DNA of 64,000 bases from Zunongwangia sp. ESRF-bin46. Lineage in GTDB: Bacteria; Bacteroidota; Bacteroidia; Flavobacteriales; Flavobacteriaceae. The DNA lies in assembly GCA_002631855.1 (NCBI GenBank), contig NTLF01000019.1:248001-312000 (forward strand). The letters run 5' to 3'. Below, piece after piece: positions 56,010-63,546 of the stretch; position 1 is the stretch's first letter; each line of letters opens with the position of its first letter. A program made the translations under genes and the position numbers. Below the pieces are notes generated by a model. It was given only the letters and a program-made list of their open reading frames with translations. It was not told the origin of the DNA and searched no databases.

Positions 56010-56906
56010 TTACATTCCCCTATAATCTTCTTTATTTATAGTGAAAGGTGCTTTTTTAAGCGCTGTACATATCATATGTACATTATCTCTTTTGCGTTTG
56101 TTAGAGGTGTACTCCATTTCCATCATTAAAGAGTTTTTACTAAACGGAATGGGACTGGAGCTCATGCTTTTCTGCATTTTTTCAAGATTGGCGAACATAC
56201 CTACAAAGCTTACAGGTGCCTCGTCCGTAATGTAAATTTTACTGGTTCCTTCATCTTGTTTTACTAAATACCCTTTACAGCTATAGCCTAAAATGGTCTT
56301 ACCCGGTAAAGGTGTAATATTGGCTGTATTAGAGGCATTATTCTCGCCTTTTTGTGTTTTTTCAATCATTTCCTGCATTTTTTCTTCTAAAGGCATGCGC
56401 ATTTTCATCGCCATTTTTTGACCATTATTATCCATAAAGGTGACCATAGCTTGATTTTCTAAGTCATAAACCATCACAGCATTGGAGTTTTCGTTTGGCA
56501 TAGCGTTGCCAAAATAACTGGCGTTTGGTTCTATAAAATATTGTAAGGTCATCTCATCTTTTTTACCTGAAGAAAGTGTCATATCCATTACGTACTGAAA
56601 CTGGTATGAATCTGGTATACCTTCCATACCGCCTCCAAAAATGGACATGGCTCTTTTCTCTGCCTTTTCTTTTTCCTCTTTAGTAAGCTCTTTTGATTTA
56701 GTCTCTTCGTTTTTTCCATCACCTTTAATAACACCATCTATAGTTTTATCTGTTTCTTTGGATATTTCGCGATCTGTCTTATTGAGCACGGTTCGTTCTA
56801 CAGCATTTTCAGCTCTCTTCTTAAGTTTTTTAAAGAATTGTGCGTGGACTGTTCCACACATAGCCATCATTAAGAATATTGCGAGGAGGGTTTTAATGGG
56901 TTTCAT
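56010..56906 (-). CDS. DUF4412 secreted protein, first gene of the VWA cluster
   Basis: 298 residues with a signal peptide (MKPIKTLLAIFLMMAMCGTVHAQ). A charged coiled-coil-like region (about 25-90, with EETKSKELTKEEKEKAEKRA) precedes the DUF4412 domain. That domain has the pattern YQFQYVMDMTLSSGKKDEMTLQYFIEPNASYFG, MVTFMDNNGQKMAMKM and TILGYSCKGYLVK. The GYSCKGY element is typical of the LolA-like fold to which DUF4412 is compared. Upstream are three ATGTAAC repeats that may regulate the whole run. Confidence 0.85.
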   Translation of the reverse strand: MKPIKTLLAIFLMMAMCGTVHAQFFKKLKKRAENAVERTVLNKTDREISKETDKTIDGVIKGDGKNEETKSKELTKEEKEKAEKRAMSIFGGGMEGIPDSYQFQYVMDMTLSSGKKDEMTLQYFIEPNASYFGNAMPNENSNAVMVYDLENQAMVTFMDNNGQKMAMKMRMPLEEKMQEMIEKTQKGENNASNTANITPLPGKTILGYSCKGYLVKQDEGTSKIYITDEAPVSFVGMFANLEKMQKSMSSSPIPFSKNSLMMEMEYTSNKRKRDNVHMICTALKKAPFTINKEDYRGM

Positions 56907-56971
56907 AATTTAAGTTTTAAGGGTTACTTTATTTTTAATGTTTTAAAATTACTACTACATAGCTTTTTGAG

Positions 56972-57008
56972 ATGTAACATATGTAACAAAGTATTGCACG
57001 TATGTAAC
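56972..57008 (-). promoter_or_regulatory. three ATGTAAC repeats upstream of the DUF4412 gene
   Basis: ATGTAAC occurs at 56972-56978, 56981-56987 and 57002-57008, with starts 9 and 21 bp apart, about 65 to 100 bp before the ATG of the DUF4412 gene. A degenerate -7-like ATACTTTG (minus strand) lies between the second and third copies. The repeats look like binding sites for a regulator of the downstream cluster. A spacing of 21 bp is reminiscent of LytTR-type sites, but the sequence does not match their consensus closely. Confidence 0.45.
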
Positions 57009-57202
57009 ATGTACCAAAAACGCACTGTTTATGGTAGCTTATCAAAACCCATCACTATCAAAAAAGGGTTTACTACCACAGTAGCTATTACAAATGTAAA
57101 GTGGTGTTTATTTAAAAGCAGTAGGTGAAAACTTGATATTAAGTGAGGGTTTAACCCCCTTTTTTGTAGCGGAAAAAAATAGCTGAGTTTCTTTCAATCC
57201 AT

Positions 57203-57241
57203 AAAAAAATCCGCCTACAATATCTGTAAGCGGATTTTTTA
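57203..57241 (-). terminator. csbD terminator
   Basis: Arms AAAATCCGCCTACA / TGTAAGCGGATTTT with one mismatch and a short loop, with A and T runs on both sides, 24 bp after the csbD stop codon. Confidence 0.83.
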
Positions 57242-57265
57242 TTATCTACGGACAATAGGTTTTAT

Positions 57266-57451
57266 CTACCAGCTATCAATCTCTTTTTTAATATCTTCTT
57301 TTGCTTTACCGGTCTTTTCTTGAATTTTACCAACTACTTCATCAAACTTTCCTTCTGAAAAAGTTTCGTCATCATCCATTTCAACGCCATACTTTTGTTT
57401 AACGTTTCCTTTTATTTGGTTCCATTTCCCTTTTAACTGTTCTGAATTCAT
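57266..57451 (-). CDS. CsbD family stress-response protein
   Basis: I start at the ATG at 57451 (61 residues, MNSEQLKGKWNQIKGNVKQKYG), which is the family start. The small, charged, cytoplasmic CsbD-like fold is evident (EGKFDEVVGKIQEKTGKAKEDIKKEI). CsbD is induced by general stress in other bacteria; its molecular role is unknown. It is monocistronic with a strong terminator. Confidence 0.92.
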   Translation of the reverse strand: MNSEQLKGKWNQIKGNVKQKYGVEMDDDETFSEGKFDEVVGKIQEKTGKAKEDIKKEIDSW

Positions 57452-57633
57452 AATATTTATTTTTTTGTTTACATTAAAGATACTTTTCAGAAGAAGCAAA
57501 ATGCCATAAGGGTTTTATAAAATTTTATATCGTTTCGTTATTTTATTACTAAAGTTTCTTAAAAAGTGTTATTTTACTTTGATAGATGTTAGTATTGAGT
57601 ATTGAGATACGAGATTTTAAAGAAATAAAAAAC

Positions 57634-58158
57634 ATGAAAAAGCTATTTGCACTTTGCATTCTATCCGTTTTACTATTTTCCTGTGGTGATATGAAACGGC
57701 CTGAACCAAATACCACCATTCCAGAAATTACTACCTATTATTTAATCCGTCACGCTGAAAAAGACCGAAGCGACCCAGACAACAAAAATCCAGACCTTAA
57801 CGAAGAAGGGATTGCCCGTGCTGCTTTGTGGACGAAGATATTTCAGAAAATAAAATTTGATGAAATCTATTCTACTGAATATAACCGTACAAAACAGACA
57901 GTTTCGGCTATATCATTACAAAGTGATGTGAAGTTAACACCATATTCACCCGGCAACCTTTATAGTGAAGATTTTAAAATGAGAACACAGGGTAAAACGG
58001 TTTTAGTGGTTGGGCACAGTAATACCACACCTCAATTTGTGAATAAAATAATTGGAGAAGAAAAGTACCCTAATATGGATGACACCGATAATGGATCTTT
58101 ATATGTAGTTACCGTAGTTGGCACGAAGTCTAAAGTGCAAGAACTTACTATTGATTAA
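57634..58158 (+). CDS. histidine-phosphatase family lipoprotein
   Basis: The ATG at 57634 (174 residues, MKKLFALCILSVLLFSCGDM) gives a lipoprotein signal with lipobox FSC. The domain has TTYYLIRHAEKDRSD (catalytic RHAE), STEYNRTKQT and VVGHSNTTPQFVNKI (second catalytic His in GHSN). The family includes SixA-type protein histidine phosphatases and phosphoglycerate mutases, but a secreted lipoprotein form would act outside the cytoplasm, where the substrate is unknown. Its last 11 bases overlap the convergent DUF6503-like gene. Confidence 0.87.
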   Translation: MKKLFALCILSVLLFSCGDMKRPEPNTTIPEITTYYLIRHAEKDRSDPDNKNPDLNEEGIARAALWTKIFQKIKFDEIYSTEYNRTKQTVSAISLQSDVKLTPYSPGNLYSEDFKMRTQGKTVLVVGHSNTTPQFVNKIIGEEKYPNMDDTDNGSLYVVTVVGTKSKVQELTID

Positions 58159-58924
58159 GTAGCTCTACTTCCACGTTTTCTGTTTCAATTTTGGAAAGCA
58201 AAGGCAATTTATGGGCCTCAAACAAATTATCAAGTTCTGATAGCGGCGTACTTAAATCTTCAGCTTTATAATTATTATAATTTACAAAACGGATTCCTTT
58301 AACAACCCGAGGATTATAGGCTTCGCGAAACCGAATACCACCTCCCTCAACGGCATAGCTGTACGCTAAATAATCTACTGTAAAATCTTTTTGGTGTATC
58401 CAATACATAAACTTATCGTCGTGATCAGTGCCGCCACCTTCTTTTTTAAAAGTAATTCTCACTTCGTAATAGGGTTGGTCTTTAATAGTATCGGTACCTA
58501 TTAATTCTTTTTGAACAGCAGGAGCATTTAGTCCATATGGCAATTGTGAAAAATAATGAACCGAATTTACACTATTACTTAATTTGAGCGCTGTAGTATC
58601 TGCCAATTGCAATACAATATCATTTACAGAACGTGTAAAACCTTCGTTTGTTAGTTCGTCGCGAATTATACCTGTAGAGTCGTTAGTTATTCTTTCTAGT
58701 ATATAAGCACCTTCTAAACGTTTACTCTTATATGCTTTGTCTCTAAAAGTAAATGATACTTCAGCGTGGTCGCAATTGCCATTGCAAGCCTTCTCGATAG
58801 CTTTGTCTACAATTGTTTGAGCTGTTAGGTTCACTTCGGAATTAGTCACGTCGCTTGTTTCGGTTTTTGAATCTTTACAAGAAACTATAATGATGAGCAG
58901 AAAAAGAAAGGCTAATTTTTTCAT
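58148..58924 (-). CDS. DUF6503-like lipoprotein
   Basis: 258 residues with a lipoprotein signal (MKKLAFLFLLIIIVSCKDSK, lipobox VSC). The mature part (VDKAIEKACNGNCDHAEVSFTFRDKAYKSKRLEGAYILERIT, YYEVRITFKKEGGGTDHDDKFMYWI) matches what I know of the DUF6503 family, which is common in Flavobacteria and has a LolA-like appearance. The family assignment is by pattern only. It overlaps the histidine phosphatase gene tail to tail by 11 bp. Confidence 0.8.
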   Translation of the reverse strand: MKKLAFLFLLIIIVSCKDSKTETSDVTNSEVNLTAQTIVDKAIEKACNGNCDHAEVSFTFRDKAYKSKRLEGAYILERITNDSTGIIRDELTNEGFTRSVNDIVLQLADTTALKLSNSVNSVHYFSQLPYGLNAPAVQKELIGTDTIKDQPYYEVRITFKKEGGGTDHDDKFMYWIHQKDFTVDYLAYSYAVEGGGIRFREAYNPRVVKGIRFVNYNNYKAEDLSTPLSELDNLFEAHKLPLLSKIETENVEVELLNQ

Positions 58925-59003
58925 CGGTTTATTTTAATATCAAAAATAAACAATCGCTTGCAAAAGTTATGATAGTTTTAAAAGGATAGTACGTTAAACT
59001 TGT

Positions 59004-59011
59004 TATTTTTG
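59004..59011 (+). promoter_or_regulatory. candidate -7 element of smpB
   Basis: TATTTTTG, ending 6 nt before the smpB ATG, which would give little or no leader. Confidence 0.35.
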
Positions 59012-59017
59012 TTTTCT

Positions 59018-59482
59018 ATGACACTTCAGAAAAATGTAAATATAAAAAACCGTAAAGCTCGGTTTGAATATGAAATTTTAGACACTTACGTTGCTGGCAT
59101 TGTTTTGGCAGGCACCGAAATTAAAGCAATACGTGAGGGAAAAGCTTCAATTGCAGAGAGTTTTTGTGAATTTCAAGATGGTGAACTGTTTGTTATTAAT
59201 ATGACGGTTCAGGAATATTCGCATGCGACCAGTTTTAATCACAACCCAAAAAGTGAGCGTAAACTACTTTTAAACCGAAACGAGCTTAAAAAGCTAGAAA
59301 AAGAAGTGAGTAACACGGGGTTAACTATTATTCCGCTGAAAATGTTCACCAACGATCGTGGTTTGGCAAAACTACAGATTGCATTGTGTAAGGGTAAAAA
59401 ACAATACGACAAGCGGGAAGCCATTAAAAAGCGTGAAACCAAGCGAGACTTAAGCCGTATTAAGAAAGCGTTTAATAATTAA
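59018..59482 (+). CDS. smpB: SsrA-binding protein SmpB
   Basis: I use the ATG at 59018 (154 residues, MTLQKNVNIKNRKARFEYEILDTYVAGIVL). SmpB carries tmRNA to stalled ribosomes. Visible motifs are KNRKARFEYEI, GTEIKAIREGKASIAESFCEF, KRKLLL-like SERKLLLNRNELKKL and the C-terminal tail GKKQYDKREAIKKRETKRDLSR. The ssrA gene is not seen in the window. It is followed by a small MORN-like gene that breaks the usual composition of the area. Confidence 0.97.
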   Translation: MTLQKNVNIKNRKARFEYEILDTYVAGIVLAGTEIKAIREGKASIAESFCEFQDGELFVINMTVQEYSHATSFNHNPKSERKLLLNRNELKKLEKEVSNTGLTIIPLKMFTNDRGLAKLQIALCKGKKQYDKREAIKKRETKRDLSRIKKAFNN

Positions 59483-59513
59483 GATAATAGAACGCTTCGC
59501 TTTTAGGTGCGAA

Positions 59514-60042
59514 TTGTCTACGATTATGAAAAACATTTTACTAATCATAATATTTTGTTCATTTAGCGGGCTTTTCGCTCAAGAAAAAGTCGGACTTAAA
59601 GAAATTTATGTGGAAAATGATTTGGCGTATAAAGTTTCAAACGACCAATTATTTTCTGGACAAGCGCAAAAAGTTCGTAGAAACGGACATTTAGTTTACG
59701 AAGAGTATTATGAAAACGGAATTCCAATCAAATCAATCCTCTACTACAATGGAACGGAAAAACCGAAACCAGTTGAATTGATTGAGTTTTATGACAAAAC
59801 ATTTGATAAGAAAAAAGTAACTCGATACGGATTATCAAAACCAACGATTGAATATAAATATTACGCTCAAAACGGAAATAAAACTCTGATTGAAGAATAT
59901 GAAAATGACAAGCTTACTTATCGTTGCGAATATCAGAATGGCAAAAAGCACGGAATTGAATTCTGCTTTGATGATGACGGGAAAGAACTGAAAATTGAAT
60001 ATCGGAACGGCAAAAAGATAACGCAGAAAAAACTGTAGACAA
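59514..60042. repeat. 8-bp inverted repeat bracketing the small MORN-like gene
   Basis: TTGTCTAC at 59514-59521 and GTAGACAA at 60035-60042 are perfect complements. They lie 4 bp before the ATG and across the stop codon of the enclosed gene. The exact bracketing suggests the ends of an inserted unit, although an 8-bp match could be chance. Confidence 0.4.
59526..60038 (+). CDS. small secreted MORN/YwqK-like protein, possible gene cassette
   Basis: 170 residues, with the start at the ATG at 59526 (MKNILLIIIFCSFSGLFAQEK), giving a signal peptide. The mature part has repeats of the YwqK/MORN kind (SGQAQKVRRNGHLVYEEYYENGIPIKSI, YRCEYQNGKKHGIEFCFDDDGKELKIEYRNGKK). It is similar in kind to the protein at 7.8-8.5 kb. 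Codon choice looks different from its neighbours (for example more CGG and AAC/GGC), but I did not calculate it. It is bracketed by inverted repeats and followed by a palindrome, so it may have been acquired. Confidence 0.8.
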   Translation: MKNILLIIIFCSFSGLFAQEKVGLKEIYVENDLAYKVSNDQLFSGQAQKVRRNGHLVYEEYYENGIPIKSILYYNGTEKPKPVELIEFYDKTFDKKKVTRYGLSKPTIEYKYYAQNGNKTLIEEYENDKLTYRCEYQNGKKHGIEFCFDDDGKELKIEYRNGKKITQKKL

Positions 60043-60046
60043 CAAT

Positions 60047-60103
60047 GTATAACCGCAAAAGCAGAAAGGTTTGTGTATATTTATTCCATAACTGCGGTTA
60101 TAC
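60047..60103. repeat. attC-like palindrome just after the small MORN-like gene
   Basis: GTATAACCGCA (60047-60057) and TGCGGTTATAC (60093-60103) form a perfect 11-bp inverted repeat with a 35-nt spacer, starting 9 bp after the stop codon of the enclosed gene. No T run follows, so it is a poor terminator. The position and shape are like the recombination site that follows each gene in an integron cassette, though the core bases fit the attC consensus only partly. Confidence 0.45.
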
Positions 60104-60219
60104 GCAAATGATGATAGACTTGAGAAGAATTAAAAAATATACTATTACATAATTTTAAAGTTGGTACAAAACCGTAACAAAGCAATCAGTTTCTCGTCTT
60201 ACAAGAAAACCGTCTATCT

Positions 60220-62697
60220 ATGACAAGATTTGTACTCGCTATTGCCTTACTTTCAACAATCATATCGCAAGCCCAGATAGTTGGGAAGGTAACCGACACC
60301 AACGAAAATCCACTTCCATTTGTCAACATCTATTTAAAAGACTCTTACAAAGGCACGACGACAAACGACTCAGGTAATTATCGATTAGATGTTTCTGAAA
60401 CAACTGAATACGAAGTCATTTTTCAGTTTTTAGGGTACAAAACGCTTACTAAAACCATTGACGCCACTTCATTCCCTTACGTGTTAAATGTAACATTGGA
60501 AGAAGAATCGGTGAGTCTTGACGAAGTAGTTGTCTCTAATAACGAAGATCCTGCTTACCGAATTATCCGCGAGACGATTTCAAAACGCAAAATTAACCTT
60601 GAAAAAATTGCTGCTTATACCGCAGATTTCTATTCCCGTGGCATTTGGCGTGTGGAAGATCTACCTAAAAAAGTACTGGGACAAGAAATAGGCGACTTTG
60701 ACGGAGCGCTCGATTCTACAAGAACGGGAATCATTTATCTTTCTGAAACGATAAGCGAAATTGCTTACCAACAACCCGATGATTTCAAAGAAAAAATAAT
60801 CGCCAGTAAAGTTAGTGGCAACGATAATGGGTTTAGTTTTAACAGTGCGCAAGATGCTAATTTTTCGTTTTACGAAAACTCGATCGACCTTAACGCTTCC
60901 ATTGTTTCGCCCATTGCTGATAATGCTTTTAATTATTATCGGTATAAACTCGACGGAATTTTTTACGAAGGCGATAAGCTTATTAATAAAATAAAAGTAA
61001 CCCCAAAACGTCCAAAAGATCGAGTGTGGGAAGGATTTATTTATATTGTAGAAGACGATTGGCAACTCTACGGAACCGAACTTAACACTACGGGTTCGGC
61101 CATTCAAGTACCGATGGTCAACAAACTCTTATTTAAGCAAAACTTTAAATTTGATCCAAAAACTGACAGTTGGGTAAAACGATCGCAGACCATTGATTTT
61201 AGTTTTAAGTTTTTAGGTTTTCAGGGGGATGGACAGTTTATTGCCGTATACAGCAATTATGATTTTCAACCTCAATTTTCTGAAAAATCCTTTACAAACG
61301 AAGTACTTTCCTTTGCTGAAGAAGCCAACAAAAAAGATAGTCTTTTCTGGAAAGGAACACGACCCGTTCCTTTAACCGATGAAGAACTGAAAGATTACAT
61401 AAAGAAAGACAGCATACAAGAACTTCGGAAATCGAAGAAGTATTTAGACTCGGTTGATGCAGTTTCCAATAAACTGAAACCACTGGACATAATCACTGGT
61501 TATTCCTATAAAAATAGCTACGACAAATGGAGCGTGAGCTACGACGGAATTTTCCCAGGTATCAACTTCAACACCGTTCAAGGGTGGAATGCCAGTGCCG
61601 GACTTCGATATTTTAAGTGGTACGATGAAAACCAAACCGAATGGCTTTCCATTTACGGTGATGCGAATTATGGAATTTCAGAAGACAGATTGCGTTTTAC
61701 CGGTGGAATCACAAAGAATTTTAACCGCACCAATAGATTACGGTTGTCTCTTTTCGGCGGAAGTAAAGTACAACAGTTTAATGCCGAAGAACCTATTTCG
61801 CCTATTGTAAATACAGTTTCTACCCTTTTCTTTGAGCGAAATTATATGAAGCTGTACGAACTGAATTACGCCAAAGCAGCATATAGCCAAGAACTCTTTA
61901 ACGGGTTGCGTATTTTTACCAACTTTGGATACGAACAACGGAAACCACTATTTAATAACACCGATTATGTAACCATCCCTAATGATGATGTTTCATATAC
62001 TTCAAACAATCCAATAAATCCTTCAGACTTTGTTAATGCCGCGATTGATGAGCATGATATATATAAAACGGGTATTAGAGCTGATATTACCTTTGGTCAA
62101 AAATATATGACCTACCCAGATGGAAAGTATAATTTAGGAAACAATAAGTACCCGGCACTTTCCATAACTTTTGAAAACGGTTTAGGAGCTTCAAATGACG
62201 ACTATAATTACAGCCAGTTAAGGGCAAGTTTATATCAATCTATCAACACTGGAAATAAAGGTGAATTTGCCTACCGATTGAAAGGGGGAACGTTTTTTAA
62301 TAGTGACAACATTAGTTTTGTAGATTACCAACATTTCAACGGAAACCAAACTCGTATAGGTACTTCTTCAAACTACACCAATGTATTTAATTTACTTCCT
62401 TACTATCAATTAAGCACGAACAAAAGTTATTTTGAAGGGCATTTAGAACACGATTTTAAAGGATGGATTTTAGGTAAAATACCTGGTATTAATCAGTTGA
62501 ACTTTAATTTAGTGGCAGGAGCACATCTTTTAAGTATTGAAAACAACAAGCCGTACAGCGAATTTTCAGTAGGTATAGACAATCTTGGTATTGGAAACTT
62601 CCGTTTTTTAAGATTAGACTACGTTCGTTCGTATTATAACGGGACTAGCGATGGTGCTTTCGTTTTCGGGTTGAAATTTTTAGGATTTTTAGACTAA
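60220..62697 (+). CDS. DUF5686 outer-membrane protein with carboxypeptidase-like regulatory domain
   Basis: 825 residues with a signal peptide (ends SQAQ). Residues about 20-110 are a CarboxypepD_reg-like domain (GKVTDTNENPLPFVNIYLKDSYKGTTTNDSGNYRLDV) that usually sits at the start of Bacteroidota outer-membrane proteins. The rest (about 115-825) has the DUF5686 pattern, with many beta strands and a C-terminal barrel ending GAFVFGLKFLGFLD. Its function is unknown. The last 4 bases overlap the convergent pcm gene. Confidence 0.87.
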   Translation: MTRFVLAIALLSTIISQAQIVGKVTDTNENPLPFVNIYLKDSYKGTTTNDSGNYRLDVSETTEYEVIFQFLGYKTLTKTIDATSFPYVLNVTLEEESVSLDEVVVSNNEDPAYRIIRETISKRKINLEKIAAYTADFYSRGIWRVEDLPKKVLGQEIGDFDGALDSTRTGIIYLSETISEIAYQQPDDFKEKIIASKVSGNDNGFSFNSAQDANFSFYENSIDLNASIVSPIADNAFNYYRYKLDGIFYEGDKLINKIKVTPKRPKDRVWEGFIYIVEDDWQLYGTELNTTGSAIQVPMVNKLLFKQNFKFDPKTDSWVKRSQTIDFSFKFLGFQGDGQFIAVYSNYDFQPQFSEKSFTNEVLSFAEEANKKDSLFWKGTRPVPLTDEELKDYIKKDSIQELRKSKKYLDSVDAVSNKLKPLDIITGYSYKNSYDKWSVSYDGIFPGINFNTVQGWNASAGLRYFKWYDENQTEWLSIYGDANYGISEDRLRFTGGITKNFNRTNRLRLSLFGGSKVQQFNAEEPISPIVNTVSTLFFERNYMKLYELNYAKAAYSQELFNGLRIFTNFGYEQRKPLFNNTDYVTIPNDDVSYTSNNPINPSDFVNAAIDEHDIYKTGIRADITFGQKYMTYPDGKYNLGNNKYPALSITFENGLGASNDDYNYSQLRASLYQSINTGNKGEFAYRLKGGTFFNSDNISFVDYQHFNGNQTRIGTSSNYTNVFNLLPYYQLSTNKSYFEGHLEHDFKGWILGKIPGINQLNFNLVAGAHLLSIENNKPYSEFSVGIDNLGIGNFRFLRLDYVRSYYNGTSDGAFVFGLKFLGFLD

Positions 62698-63335
62698 TTT
62701 TTATCCTCCAACAACGGTACAAATCGAAATTCACCATATTCATTTTTTTCAAACTCTTTTTCCGAAGTACGGGTAAAAACAGTCATAATCTGAACGTCCT
62801 CACCAACCGGAATAACGAGCTTCCCCCCTATTTTCAGTTGTGCCATGAGAGGTTTAGGAACAAATGGAGCCCCAGCTGTAACGACTATACCATCGTATGG
62901 GGCTTCTCCAGGTAAACCTTTGTAGCCATCCCCAAAAATTAATCGTTTGGGGCGATAGCCTAACTTTGGTAAAAAGCGTTTCGTTTTTTTAAAAAGTTCA
63001 TTTTGACGTTCTATTGAAAACACGGTGATTCCCATTTCTAACAAAACGGCGGTTTGATAGCCACTCCCTGTTCCTATTTCAAGTACTTTATCGCCTTTTG
63101 TAACTTCTAACAATTCAGTTTGTCTTGCTACCGTGTATGGTTGCGAAATAGTTTGATCTGCAGCAATGGGAAATGCTTTGTCTACATATGCATGCTCGAT
63201 AAAACTAGAATCCATAAACAAATGTCGTGGTATCGCATTCACAGCCTCTAAAACATTTTTATTTTCTATTCCTTTGGCTTTTAATGCTTCAACCAAACGT
63301 TTTCGCATTCCTTTATGTGTATAGGTATCTTTCAC
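62694..63335 (-). CDS. pcm: protein-L-isoaspartate O-methyltransferase
   Basis: 213 residues with a GTG start (MKDTYTHKGMRKRLVEALKAKGI), consistent with the family start. It repairs isoaspartyl damage by SAM-dependent methylation. Motif I is VLEIGTGSGYQTAVLLEMG, preceded by the substrate-loop region DQTISQPYTVARQTELLEV. Post-I is VFSIERQNELF, followed by GDGYKGLPGEAPYDGIVVTAGAP and LVIPVGEDVQ. It is cytoplasmic and divergent from the Gfo/Idh/MocA gene. Confidence 0.94.
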   Translation of the reverse strand: MKDTYTHKGMRKRLVEALKAKGIENKNVLEAVNAIPRHLFMDSSFIEHAYVDKAFPIAADQTISQPYTVARQTELLEVTKGDKVLEIGTGSGYQTAVLLEMGITVFSIERQNELFKKTKRFLPKLGYRPKRLIFGDGYKGLPGEAPYDGIVVTAGAPFVPKPLMAQLKIGGKLVIPVGEDVQIMTVFTRTSEKEFEKNEYGEFRFVPLLEDKN

Positions 63336-63522
63336 AGTAGTTAACTTTTAAGTTACAAAATAAAAAAACTTTTTAGTTAGAAATGGTAAAAAAGCGAGAT
63401 ATATCAACATAAATTCAATAATAAATAAGCGTTTCTTTTATATCTGAAAAAAGCGGCAGACAGTCAATTGTTTATGAAATTGTAAATCTTTATACAGCTT
63501 CGTAATTTACCTCGAAAACCGT

Positions 63523-63530
63523 TACCTTTG
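63523..63530 (+). promoter_or_regulatory. candidate promoter of the Gfo/Idh/MocA gene
   Basis: TACCTTTG, 16 nt before the ATG. A TTCG 20 nt further upstream (63499-63502) could be a -33 box. One of the better promoter matches in the window. Confidence 0.6.
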
Positions 63531-63546
63531 CGAAAAACAGAAGCTG

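Larger units (their letters stand above)
56907..57265. other. 359-bp intergenic region upstream of the VWA cluster
   Basis: This is the only gene-free stretch over 300 bp. It holds three ATGTAAC repeats near 56972-57008, a weak hairpin (GGTAG ... CTACC, about 57033-57077), a GGGTTTAACCC sequence near 57148 and the csbD terminator at 57203-57241. I see no open frame with a good start and no RNA gene. Confidence 0.7.

Noticed and set aside
57033-57160. Weak hairpin GGTAG...CTACC and GGGTTTAACCC in the 359-bp gap
   Set aside because: Interrupted stems and no loop for the second; no sign of a conserved RNA.
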